A DNA stretch of 26,906 nt, taken from the NCBI GenBank assembly GCA_003427395.1, contig BFEA01000356.1:946182-973087 (forward strand), written 5' to 3'. The notes under the pieces were generated by a model. The model worked only from the letters and a program-made list of their open reading frames with translations. It was not told the origin of the DNA and searched no databases. Shown one piece after another: positions 9,998 through 18,594 of this stretch. Origin of the DNA: Chara braunii (Eukaryota; Streptophyta; Charophyceae; Charales; Characeae). The translations under genes and the position numbers were made by a program. Numbering within the stretch: position 1 is the first letter of the stretch; every line of letters begins with the position of its first letter.

Positions 9998-10371
9998 CCT
10001 TGCAGTGGATTAAGACACAAACTGATCTCTCCCCGCTGATCCACGGGTTGCACGACATTGATGTTTACAATTTTGAACTGAAACATAAGAAAGGTTGTTA
10101 TAATCGTGTTGTTGATGCTTTGTCGCGTTACCCTAAGTTTTTGACTTGCCTTGTGAGTTTGTATGACCTCCGAAGGAAACTGAAGGAGGATCTGGTCGAA
10201 CACACCGCCGAGGATCCAGACCTTAGTCCCATACTTGAGCAGCTCAAGGCTGACCCTAGCAGTCAGCCTGATTTTCATAAGTGCAAGGGTCTTGTATGCC
10301 GCCGGTATGGGAAGTTTGATCGTTTGTGTATACCCAACCATAGGCCCTTCCGGACTCATTTCTTGGATTAA
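9998..10371 (+). pseudogene. pol: pol RNase H end and linker to integrase
   Basis: After the insert the element resumes with LQWIKTQTDLSP, then DVYNFELKHKKGCYNRVVDALSRYP, the conserved end of gypsy RNase H (the Asp of VVDALSR is the last acidic site). It resumes in the same frame as before the insert. A few codons between SDH and LQW appear to have been lost, so the insertion replaced rather than only split the sequence. The linker runs to RTHFLD and a TAA at 10369-10371. Confidence 0.85.
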
Positions 10372-10661
10372 GCACATGGTCGGAGTGAACATTTCAGCTT
10401 TGAGAAGACTTATGGAAGTCTTTTGCAACAGTTCGGTTGGCCAGAAATGAAGGGATCTGCTCAGAAATTTATTGTTGAATGTCAAGTTTGTCAAAGGACC
10501 AAGGTCCATAGGCATAAGCCTTATGGCCTGCTGAAACCCCTCCCCATTTCTGATGGACCCTATGAGTCGATTTCAATCGACTTCACGGACATGGGAAAGG
10601 TGAGTGAGGCAGGGAATTCACAAGTCATGGTCATCGCGGACCGTTTTTCAAATTTCAAAAT
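10372..10661 (+). pseudogene. pol: pol integrase, zinc-binding domain and start of core
   Basis: Integrase would insert the DNA copy into the genome. The HHCC zinc domain has His at 10375 and 10390 and Cys at 10480 and 10489 (ECQVCQRTK). The core begins at ESISIDFTDMG, with the first catalytic Asp at 10579-10581. The conserved VIADRFS follows, then the frame hits TGA at 10663 because of a frameshift in the T/A-rich stretch around 10640-10662. Confidence 0.88.
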
Positions 10662-11621
10662 TTGATTCCTTTCCCTCCCCATGCCCCAACTGAGCTTGTC
10701 ATCGAAGAATTTCATCAGCAATATATTTTGCAGTTTGGCCACCCGAAAACTATTGTGAGAGATCGGGACACAAGATTCATTAGCAAAGATTGGAAGGATT
10801 TCACTTCTCAGATCTACGACATTAAACTCAACAAGACTTTTGGTCGACACCCCGAAGCCAATGGATTAGATGAGGAAATCAACCAGACCGCCATCCAACT
10901 ACTTCGCGCGTTAATTGTTCCAGAACAGAACACGTGGGACAAGGAGTTACACAAAGTGAAGGGGTTGTACAACAACTACATTCACTCTACAACGGGTGTG
11001 ACACCGAATCAGTTGCAATACGGATGGCAGCTGCGCAATCCTCTCTCCTATTTGTTCCCCGAACGGTCACCTGGTCTGACGCCCGACATGCCTCGCTACA
11101 ATGCCAAGTATGCACGCTTGCTCAAAGCTGCTATCGCAACAATGAACAAGCATCAGCATGCCATGATCAAACATGCTAACAAGTCGCGCAAAGAAGGGAA
11201 CTTCGAAGTAGGAAGCTATGTCTGGGTTAAAATGTCTGAGTTTTCTGATGAAGAGGGCGTATCACGAAAACTTCTTCCATTGTATTATGGCCTTTGGCAG
11301 GTTTTGAAGGTGATTGGGGATGATTTTGGTCCTTTGTATGTGATTGACGTGTCTCCTCATATGCGCACGTATCCGGTCTTTCACGCGTCCAAAATGTTCC
11401 CACACATCGATGATGAGACTTTTCCTTTCCGAGATCCTATGATACCTCGTCCTATCGATGGCGGCCTTGAGATAGACAAAATTGTTTCCCACGAGGGAAG
11501 AGGGAGGAACAGACACTACAAGGTTCACTTTCTCTATCACCCGTTGACCGAATTCTTCTGGATCGACCAAAAAGAGCTGCTAAAGAATGCTCCCTGTGTC
11601 GTGAACGCTTATGAACGATAG
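10653..11621 (+). pseudogene. pol: pol integrase core, C-terminus and chromodomain
   Basis: Continues the integrase in a shifted frame from IPFPPHAPTELVIEEFH. The second catalytic Asp is in VRDRDTRF (10761-10763). The Glu is in HPEANGLDEEIN (10872-10874), completing the DDE triad. A GPY/F-type module follows (LPLYYGLWQVLKVIGDD, about 11276-11326, with Leu in place of the usual Pro). The last ~50 residues (11461-11600: IDKIVSHEGRGRNRHYKVHF ... FFWIDQKELL) look like a chromodomain, the module that steers chromoviruses to particular chromatin. It ends at TAG 11619-11621. This is the longest intact stretch of the element. Confidence 0.88.
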
Positions 11622-11756
11622 ATCGCTGATAGGACAGCTAAGTTTTCTGCAAACCTCACTCCTTACGGTCTTACTAAAACTCTCCTTCTGATTTACGCCT
11701 ACGGCGCATTTTGTGCCCACTCTGAATGAGTTACTCGTTCGAAGGGACCTCGCTCT

Positions 11757-11770
11757 TGAGAGGGGGGTAG
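11757..11770 (+). other. Polypurine tract
   Basis: TGAGAGGGGGGTAG lies directly before the TG of the 3' LTR, where the plus-strand primer of LTR elements is found. The ~135 bp between the pol stop and this tract is short non-coding DNA. Confidence 0.85.
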
Positions 11771-13020
11771 TGTAATGACCCGCCAAAAACACGGACTGAG
11801 AACACTCCTGATTTTTGGGATTTGCCGCTAGAATGAATGCCTTGCTGAAATTCCCGCATTCTGCTGTGATTTCCATGTTTGTGTGTATGTGCGTGCCTGC
11901 TGGTTTGCATGCCTGTGTGAGTGCTTGTTGGTTGAGTGTGAGTGTGACCCGCAAGGGTACTTGTTGGTTGAAAGGCCCCGCAGGGCCGGTACTTACCTGT
12001 GGTCGTGACTGTGAAGGGTTACAGGGGGGAAAACACTCGAGCACCGGGGGTAGGCCCGCGACACCTAGAGCAGAGGGGAAAAACACTCAAGTAGCAGGTA
12101 GGCCGGTACCACTGAAGTAGTGGTGGAAGCATCGGGTACTGGAGGCCGAGCAGAAGAAGACAAAAGGTTGGCATTTTAGAGGCCCAGTAGCGGTAGGCTA
12201 GAGGTAGGCCGGTACCAGTCCAAGTAGCCCGGGTCTAGGGCCTGTCTGGAGGATAGCAGAGCCTGCAATGATGTTTCCCTCCGAAAGGGAGGAGGTACCG
12301 ATTGTTGGGAGGCTGCTAACCTAGGAAGTCACCGCCCAGGAGGCCAGTAGGCCGCTATATCTTCCTGAGGAGCAAGAAGCTCCTCCTCATTTGCGGTATG
12401 CAAGGATTGGCGACATGCGGCTGGAGCACAGCACTGGTTGATACAGCGCTGCTTGGAGGTGAAGGGCAGCTGGTGCTCAGCCTGGCTATGGTGAGCAGCC
12501 CAGCCTGAGGAGGAAGGAGAGGGGGCGAAGGAGGAGAGTGGCGAGGCACCTACCTGGCTATGGTGGACACCGTCTTCATCAGCTTGTTGGGCGCTGCATC
12601 TAGAAGGCCCCTGTTGGGGTTGTGCCGCTCAAGGAAGTTCGAGGCAGAGTCAGACATGGCGGATCAGTCAGCAGCGGCATAGTTGCTTTGGGTTGTCCTT
12701 TGGACAGGAGCGCAGCACCATAGCTGCTTTGCGTTGTCCTTTGGACTGGAGAGCAAGGCCGTCAGTAGTCCAGCATAGCCTATGCATGTGAGAGGAGGCA
12801 GGAGGGAAGCCATAGCTATGTTGGACTTGTTGTTGTTGTTGTTGATGAGTCAGCAGTAAGAGGGAACTTCGGATATTGATTCTGGTTCATCCACTCATTG
12901 TTATTATTATTGTGGGGAGAAGAATAAGGTTGGCGAAGTGAAGGAGGAGGAGGAAGGTGGAGAGAGAAGGGGGAATTGTCATTGGTCTTGCTGGTGTACA
13001 TCTTCTTCTTCTTCTTCTTC

Positions 13021-13058
<38 letters not shown>

Positions 13059-13193
13059 GTTCTTCTTCTTCTTTTTCTTCTTTCTCTCTCCTCTGGTCTC
13101 TATCTCTTTGCAAGTGCTTTCATTTCTTTCGCAATTGGGTGGCATTGTCTTTCATTGTGAATTTGAACTTTGGGAATGACCAAGATTGTAACA
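11771..13193 (+). repeat. 3' LTR, 1423 bp
   Basis: Starts TGTAATGACC and ends AGATTGTAACA, colinear with the 5' LTR. The main length difference is in the microsatellite: here 13001-13080 has CTT repeats interrupted by about a dozen TTA/ATT triplets, whereas the 5' LTR has CTT only. Polymorphic sites elsewhere are mostly single substitutions. Confidence 0.93.
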
Positions 13194-13243
13194 CCCCCCT
13201 TTTTACAGCCAAATGTTGTCAAACTATTCACTACTGCACCCCT
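13194..13243 (+). repeat. ~50-bp direct repeat flanking the LTR element, right copy
   Basis: CCCCCCTTTTTACAGCC to GCACCCC matches 3222-3273. It then continues into TCTTCAGGCAAAAAA, presumably the original target DNA. Confidence 0.75.
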
Positions 13244-13323
13244 CTTCAGGCAAAAAATATTGTGTTGTGTAGAATGAAAATTCAAACGACTTTTGGCTTC
13301 TGATCAGTTTAGAATTCAATTAT

Positions 13324-13441
13324 GTGCTTCGGGACATCCTTTAAAATTGGAGCGATACGGAGAAGATTAACATGGCCCCTGCGCAAGGATGATAAGCATA
13401 AATCAAGAAATGACGCGCATAAATCGAGAATTCATTTTTTT
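13324..13441 (+). pseudogene. U6 snRNA-like sequence, plus-strand copy
   Basis: U6 is the RNA at the catalytic centre of the spliceosome. CTTCGGGACATCC, TAAAATTGGAGCGATAC and CATGGCCCCTGCGCAAGGAT follow the plant U6 order. Several sites argue against function. The invariant ACAGAGA box reads ACGGAGA. The AGC triad reads AAC in GATTAACATGG. The 5' stem is broken (GTGCTTCGGGAC). A 21-bp duplication (GCATAAATC at 13396 and 13417) enlarges the 3' part. It ends at a T-run (13434-13441) that could terminate Pol III. I see no upstream USE or TATA element at plant U6 spacing. Confidence 0.85.
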
Positions 13442-13449
13442 GTTTTTTT

Positions 13450-13532
13450 GGACCATTTCCTCGATTCATGCGTGTCATCCTTGCGCAGGGGCCATGCTCA
13501 TCTTTTCTGTACCGTTTCAATTTTAACGGATA
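13450..13532 (-). pseudogene. U6 snRNA-like sequence, minus-strand copy (5' truncated)
   Basis: Read on the minus strand it gives ATCCGTTAAAATTG, GAGCATGGCCCCTGCGCAAG, GATGACACGCAT and GAAATGGTCC, the U6 body and 3' end. The AGC triad is kept, but the ACAGAGA box reads ACAGAAA and the 5' stem-loop is missing. It is followed by an A-rich run instead of T's, so it lacks a Pol III terminator. This resembles a retroposed copy. Its 3' part is closer to the standard U6 sequence than that of the plus copy. Confidence 0.85.
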
Positions 13533-13550
13533 GAATTCCTAATTGAATCC

Positions 13551-14829
13551 AAGATAGAACGGAAAAAAAAAGAAAGGGGGACGCACGAAAAAGTGCGCTA
13601 ACGATGGAATGGTGATAGCGACGGTGGCAGCGCCCGGTCGTCGGCTGCGGTTGAGTTAGACGCAACGTCTGGGCATGTGGTCTGATCTTCCCACGAGGCG
13701 CCTACCCTGCCAGGCACCATAGCTGTGTAAGAGCTATGGCGATAATGCCCTGGTGTAGCCTAGCCCTTGAGTGGGTTAGGGAGTGCCTGGGCACTCTTAC
13801 ACCAAGGAATCCTGGCAGCCCTGCATTTGACCTCTATAGCTACCTTCATACCCAACAGGATCTCGACACCAGAAGAGCAGTCCTCCCTTAAGCCTTTTGC
13901 TGGAAAAGGGGGGTCCCTTTCTCACCATCCAATGGCCGTGTGGTTACTTTCCTCTTTAGTTGCCTTCACCTTGCTATCTCGACTGCCCTGGCAGACTCGA
14001 ACTTGTTTTATCCTTTTATCCTCATCCTGGATGTATTGACCGCAACTTGTGGACCAGATACATTGAAGAAGACTGGGAGCCTACTCCTTGAAGAAGCCTG
14101 AAAGGTGGATTCGGCGCAACTGGATGCAGTGGGTGAGCGTGCAGCGGCGGTGGGAGCTTTTCGACATTTTCGAGGTTTCTTTTGTAGATACTTCACGAGG
14201 AATAGAAGATGTGGATGTATGTGACGCCACCTGGACAACAAGGACACTACGACCTGTCTCAGCGGACATCTGGATTCAACTCTGCGGCAATGGTATAGTC
14301 AAGCTTAGTTATTATCTAGTAACTTCCTGTATTGTTGCTTTCCTATTTGCATATCGGATATCAATTGACTTTCCAACCTCGTGTTAGAATTCGCGATTGT
14401 GTTTTAAGTAACAGTGTTTTCTGCTGATGCGAATTAATGACATATGATTTGGTTTATTATGTATTTGAGTTATTCTGCATCTGATGGCCCAATCAGGCCA
14501 GATTCATCGATTTCCAACATGATGTCGCAGAAGTAAATTACACTGGGTGGAGTTCTGAGTTTCGAGTCTCTTTGTATCTGGTCATGTTTTTGGGTGGGAT
14601 TCGCTGAATAACTTTTGTTTTACAGCTTTAATAATTCATAGCTACTTTCAGTTGGCAGGGGTTAGATTGGGGCTCAAAACCTGAGCCTTGTATCTGGCCG
14701 ACCAGGTAGGCTAGATTCAATGGTTGTGCCTCTGCTTCTGGACTTATACTGAGGCTTTGGCAAGTTGGTTTTCTTTGTAGTCATTATAAGAGTAGTTAGC
14801 ATGAAGACTGTGATGCGACATTTGGATTA
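13551..14829. other. Unclassified DNA, no gene recognised
   Basis: Frames up to 99 codons exist (for example 14088-14387), but none resembles a known family and none has a clear start context. A perfect hairpin, CCATAGCT / AGCTATGG, lies at 13717-13739. The following GGTGTA (13753) and TACACC (13799) form a looser outer stem. Confidence 0.4.
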
Positions 14830-15475
14830 CCGACAGCGGCACTAGGGGGCAGTGTGAGTGCCATCGTCAGTGGTGGGAGCGCTAGTCAATTTTAGTCATT
14901 GTAAAAGTAGTTAGCATAAAGGAGCAGTGGGAACGCTAATGGTCGGACGATATGAGAGACCCGGTGTATGAAACCCGTCTAGGCAACAAAGGCTCTTTAC
15001 AGTGTTTTGAAGAGCGATGATGAGAGGGTAACCCTACTCCTTATTCTTCCTCCCCAACTCCCAGTCTTTGGTTTCTAAAGAGTAGATTTATTTGGTCCCG
15101 TTTGTTGGGGAGTTGCATTTTAGTGTTGTAGTTTGTGGGGTTGATAAAGTTTTTGGAAAACATAACGTAGGTCTTCCGACAGCGGCACTACGGGGGCAGT
15201 GTGAGTGCCATCGTCAGTGGTGGGAGCGTTAGTCGATTGTAGTCATTATAAGAGTAGGTAGCATGAAGGAGCAGTGGGAACGCTAATGGTTGGACGATAT
15301 GAGAGACCCGGTGAAGAGCAAACTAGAGTTGTAGCCATTGGGTGCGTGGTGGGAAACCCGTCTAGGCAACGAAGGTTCTTTACAGTGTTGTGGCCAGTGA
15401 TGATGAGAGGGTAACCCTACTGCTTATTCTTCTTGCCCAGCTCCTGGTCATTGAGCCTGTAGGTAGGTTTAGTTT
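14830..15475 (+). repeat. Direct duplication, 346-bp period
   Basis: CCGACAGCGGCACTA starts at 14830 and again at 15176. Both copies share GTGAGTGCCATCGTCAGTGG, GGAGCAGTGGGAACGCTAAT, GATATGAGAGACCCGGTG, CCCGTCTAGGCAAC and GATGATGAGAGGGTAACCCT in the same order. The second has a ~25-bp insertion after CCCGGTG. The motif TCATTATAAGAGTAG also occurs just before copy 1 (14780), suggesting a third partial copy. Function unknown. Confidence 0.88.
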
Positions 15476-15965
15476 CTAAAGGCTTAGCCGCCTACTTTGA
15501 TCCTGGCGGCAAGTAACATTGCCGATTTAGGCAACTGAGCACGGCTCGATAGTACTTTAGTACCGATGAGCGACACTGCAATGATCTGCTAGTTGGCACA
15601 GACTGAACTCTAGCACCAAGTAGGATGGTGCCTTGTTTCTACACGAAATTACTTTGAGCTTCAAGGGATTTTGGAAGATGAGGATAGACCAGTGAAAGGA
15701 AGGGACGCTGGACCCGTTTTCCAGCAACAGCCCAATTAGGGTTATTGGTCATATCGTCAGGGTTGTTTCTGAGGAGTTCCTGGCCTCTTTTCATTTATAA
15801 TAAAAGCTAATGATTCTTCCCCCCCCCCAAAAAAAAAAAAAAAAAACAAAACAAAACTAATGCACCCCCTTTTGAACCCCTTTAGGCCCCATTTATACCC
15901 CCTTTTACCCCACCAGCGGACAAAGCTGAGAAGAGTCTGGATTTGGGCTGCTTTCTTGGGCTCCG
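15476..15965. other. Unclassified DNA with A-run
   Basis: No coding sequence recognised. GCCGCCTACTTTGATCCTGGCGGC (15487-15510) has short GCCGCC/GGCGGC arms. A hairpin at 15707-15725 is listed separately. An A-rich run at 15829-15853 follows AATAAAAG and could mark a polyadenylated or retroposed end. Confidence 0.4.
15701..15725 (+). other. Short hairpin, copy 2 (GCTGGA / TCCAGC)
   Basis: AGGGAC is followed by GCTGGA (15707-15712), a 7-base loop and TCCAGC (15720-15725). Compared with 2855-2879, the closing pair changes from G-C to A-T while pairing is kept. Confidence 0.5.
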
Positions 15966-16590
15966 GGGTCTGGTCCCACCTAATGTTGTTCAGTTTAGAA
16001 AACTTAACGGTGTGACCCCATTTCGACATTAATAAATTCGAAACAAGAAATTAAAAAACTAAAAAACGCTAGAAACAACTTTTCTCCTTGTTTTTGGATA
16101 ACGTAACTCGGAGAAATGAAACATGTCTGGAACAGTCGGAGTGAATGTCTCTGTGAAAAAGGGATACTCCCTGTGGTGAGGGGACAGGAGGTCACCATTT
16201 GTAAAATGGACAGGGACAAGGTGGATGGCCAAATGCATTCACTGCCCAAAGAAGGAAACGAGCTTCATGCCAGAGAGCCAAACGCAGTTGTCAGAGTTCC
16301 TCCGTTTCAAGATGTAATGATGCCTAAAAAACCAAAAAAAAAGGAAAGGCACTGCGTTTTCTCAATGGAAAATGGTTTTCCGCCCAAACCAAGAGGCCCA
16401 AAGCATACTACAAAACGGATTTCACGTCAAAGAACAATTCTACAAAAAGACAAAATCTAATAGGTTATTCTCCTGTATTTTGGTACCATTAGATCGCAAT
16501 ACATCAACGGCAGAGCTCCGTCCCACCATGCCACACGTGATAGAAAGCTTAGCGTTGAGAAAACTCAACGCTGTAGGTGGGACCAGACCC
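15966..16590 (-). mobile_element. Non-autonomous inverted-repeat element, copy 2 (MITE-like)
   Basis: A 625-bp reverse-oriented copy of 505-1140. Its ends, GGGTCTGGTCCCACCTA and TAGGTGGGACCAGACCC, are perfect 17-bp inverted repeats. Similarity of the ends extends outward weakly (GGGCTCCG / TCGGAAAGCCC). AGCGTTGAG-TTTT-CTCAACGCT forms a perfect 9-bp stem near 16551-16572. No coding capacity is recognised. Differences from copy 1 are scattered, so both insertions are not recent. Confidence 0.8.
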
Positions 16591-16731
16591 TCGGAAAGCC
16601 CCACGAACAAAAACGAAAAAAAAAACAAAAAAACGATTTTTTTCCATGCCCGGGGTACCCCGGGCGAGCAGACGGGCAGATGACCTGTCCGGGTGCTCTG
16701 CATGCAGAGATCTAGTATAAGCTAGAATGTC

Positions 16732-16841
16732 AGGGCATGCTCACACTAGGACTTTTTCACTTGTTTCTGGACGTAATTGGAGTTCGATACATCCAGGTCC
16801 GGCCGCATAAATTTAAAAAAATCCTAGTGTGAGTATTCCCT
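16732..16841. mobile_element. Miniature 110-bp inverted-repeat element
   Basis: AGGGCATGCTCACACTAGGA at the left and the complement of AGGGAATACTCACACTAGGA at the right match at 18 of 20 positions. The ends abut AT-rich runs (CTTTTT / AAAAAA). The 70-bp interior has no gene. No target-site duplication is obvious. It is too small to encode anything and would form a hairpin. Confidence 0.6.
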
Positions 16842-17640
16842 CGGTAAGGAAAATGTAACAAAATTAAAGGACTTCGACAACGGAGAGACTTCTTTTTTTT
16901 TTGATAACCAAGAATGTAAGAGGGGACAAAAAAAAAAAAAAGAGAATCATAAGTGATATTGATTTAAAAAAAAAAAGAAAAAGAACGTACCTATGGAGGC
17001 CATGTCATTAATTCGAGACGAACACACCCAAAAAAAAAAAAAATAATAATAATAAATAAAAAATCGACACAGGGAGAGTTATTCGTCCGGCGTGAGTTTC
17101 TGTCATAACAGCGTGTGCCCAACCTAACCTATCTGAATATAGAGCGCCTACACATTGCATTCGAACTATAGAATACTTGCGCTCGAACTACCCTCAAGCT
17201 GAACGAACTAATCAATCTCAAACCAAATCAACGGCGAACACATTTCCTCAAGCAAGCTACCGTCTTATGGAAAACACGACAGACTTAAAATATGTTCCTA
17301 AATGTATATGTCGTCATATATCGTCAAACGGAGCTGCCCGGTAAACCGTAGGCAGAGAGGGAGTATATATATGTTCCTACGGGTTATCGGTTCAGGTCTG
17401 ATAGTGAGCAGTATCGCTTGGTGAAAATGGTAAACACGACACACTACAGTGCAGCCCGATTAGGAATGCATACAAGCTATCTTTCGGATCCGACGCGGTC
17501 GTGATGAGGGTGCGTTATGTTCGGGGGAAGACCGTAGCCCATTATGTAAGACATGGCATAGCCATCCTTCTCCCCAAAAGAAACTACAAAAATAAAAAGG
17601 GACGATGATTTAGGAAAAAAGAAATAGAGACAACTGATTC
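16842..17640. other. A/T-rich intergenic or intronic DNA, no gene seen
   Basis: A-runs lie at 16928-16942, 16964-16975 and 17030-17041. The remainder (17060-17640) has ordinary composition but short frames with no recognisable product. If the minus-strand BtuF-like exon at 18427-18594 belongs to a gene with long introns, this may be intron. Confidence 0.4.
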
Positions 17641-18426
17641 CGAAATTCACAGGTGGTGTTCGATGCCGCCAGAAGGTCCACGTATCAGCAGAGGGGCTTT
17701 CATTTCTAACTCACCTTGCAATCCATGCATATTTGGAGACAAACTTCAAAATTTTGTAATGAAATTCTGTGGATTAGGAAAAAGGAAGAGGAGGGGGACA
17801 TTCATGGTAAGGGGTAGTATGTACGTGTTGTCATCTTCCCCCAAAACACAACTTCCCCCTTCCCCCTTCAAAAACAATGAAAGCACGACAGGAAACAAGC
17901 TTCGTCGCACTTTCAACGACTCCTCAAAGGTGGAATCGCCATAAATTTGTCCATGATGCATCTGTCTATGCTTCACTCTGTGCTTGTGTGTTTGTGTGTT
18001 TGTGTGTTTGTGTGTGTTTGTGTGTTTGTGTGTTTGTGTGTTCGTGTGTTCCTAGGTTCTTCTGTCTGTCTGTTTGCGACTTTGCGTCTTTATGTCTATG
18101 TCGGTGTGGGTGTGGGTGTGGATGTGGGTGTGGGTGTGGGTGCATGACTGGGTGGCAGTGGGGGGGTAAACACAGACCAAGACAGGGACAGAGGCACAGA
18201 GACAGAGACAGAGAGACAGAGGCAGAGACAGACAGACTGCCTAATAGATAGACAGACAGACAGATAAACAGACAGACAGACAAACAGACAGACGGACAGG
18301 CAGACAGACAGACAGACAGACGGACAGACATACAGACAGACAGACGGACAGTCAGACAGACAGACAGACAGACAGACAGGCAGACAGACAAAGAATGGTG
18401 ATGAGAACTTGCAAATGGTCTCTGAC
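17641..18426 (-). other. Probable start of intron 1 of the BtuF-like gene, with microsatellites
   Basis: On the minus strand the donor GTCAGAG follows the exon directly. The interval contains (TGTTTG)-type repeats (17985-18045), a TGTGGG hexamer array (18104-18142) and a long GACA array (18181-18390). A possible downstream exon is bounded by CTAATCCACAG and GTGAGT on the minus strand (about 17716-17767), but its frame and homology are unsettled. Confidence 0.4.
18181..18390 (+). repeat. (GACA)n microsatellite
   Basis: About 200 bp of GACA/CAGA tetranucleotide repeats with scattered interruptions. It creates spurious Ser/Cys/Val/Leu-rich open frames on the minus strand. Confidence 0.95.
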
Positions 18427-18594
18427 CTCGTGACTCCTCCCGACGAGGGCACTGCTTGCACCGAGGCAGTGCACGATATCTGTCATGGAAGGCAAGAGCG
18501 ACACCACACGAGGGGGTTTCGGCTTAAAATTTCCATAGCCAGCTTTCGAGTCAGCCTTCCGCTCACTTGATGCACGCTCTCTTGCGGTATCCAT
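18427..18594 (-). CDS. Probable first exon, BtuF-like (cobalamin-type) binding-protein domain
   Basis: The exon starts at ATG 18594-18592 with an in-frame TAG directly upstream and encodes 56 residues. After a charged, Ser/Lys-rich leader it reads [20 protein letters not shown], then LVGRSHE. This is the N-terminal signature of the BtuF/FepB-type periplasmic-binding fold, where [11 protein letters not shown] is followed about 15 residues later by LVGxSHECDYP. The frame stops matching exactly at SHE, where a donor (GAG|GTCAGA) occurs, so the expected Cys-Asp should begin the next exon, which I could not find. In bacteria the domain binds vitamin B12 for an ABC importer; plant and algal relatives have unclear roles. 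There is no evident signal peptide in this exon. The homology is recognised by motif only. Confidence 0.6.

Larger units (their letters stand above)
3274..13193 (+). mobile_element. Degenerate Ty3/gypsy chromovirus-type LTR retrotransposon
   Basis: A 9.9-kb element with two long terminal repeats, a tRNA-iMet-type primer site, a polypurine tract and the domain order gag, protease, reverse transcriptase, RNase H, integrase, chromodomain. That order defines Ty3/gypsy; the chromodomain-like tail points to the chromovirus branch. The coding region lies mostly in one frame, with stops at 7147, 7507, 7555, 7657, 8230, 8755, 9367 and 10369. Frameshifts fall near 6667-6698 and 10640-10662, and a foreign insert lies at 9805-9997. 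The LTRs differ at about 25 sites in their first ~370 bp by eye. The copy is old and cannot transpose on its own. Two N bases are at 9622 and 9631. Confidence 0.95.
13309..13550. repeat. U6-derived inverted repeat with matching flanks
   Basis: Two arms of about 85-110 bp, each a U6 snRNA copy, face each other across a T-rich spacer near 13434-13449. A TAGAATTC-AATT motif lies on both outer sides (13309-13320 and 13531-13543), which could be a 12-14-bp target duplication. Transcription across it would give a long hairpin RNA. Confidence 0.75.

Noticed and set aside
9814-10515. A 233-codon minus-strand frame
   Set aside because: It is antisense to integrase and RNase H of the retroelement and crosses the AT-rich insert; only the insert part carries meaningful similarity.
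16783-16802. tRNA-like B box (GAGTTCGATACATCC) in the 110-bp element
   Set aside because: It has no matching A box at the right distance and no cloverleaf, so it is probably chance.
18104-18142. Interstitial telomere repeat (TGTGGG array)
   Set aside because: The unit differs from the plant telomere TTTAGGG and lies among other simple repeats; it is an ordinary microsatellite.
17966-18391. Long Ser/Cys/Val/Leu-rich frames of 121-141 codons on the minus strand
   Set aside because: They are translations of the GACA and TG microsatellites, which stay open in every frame by composition.
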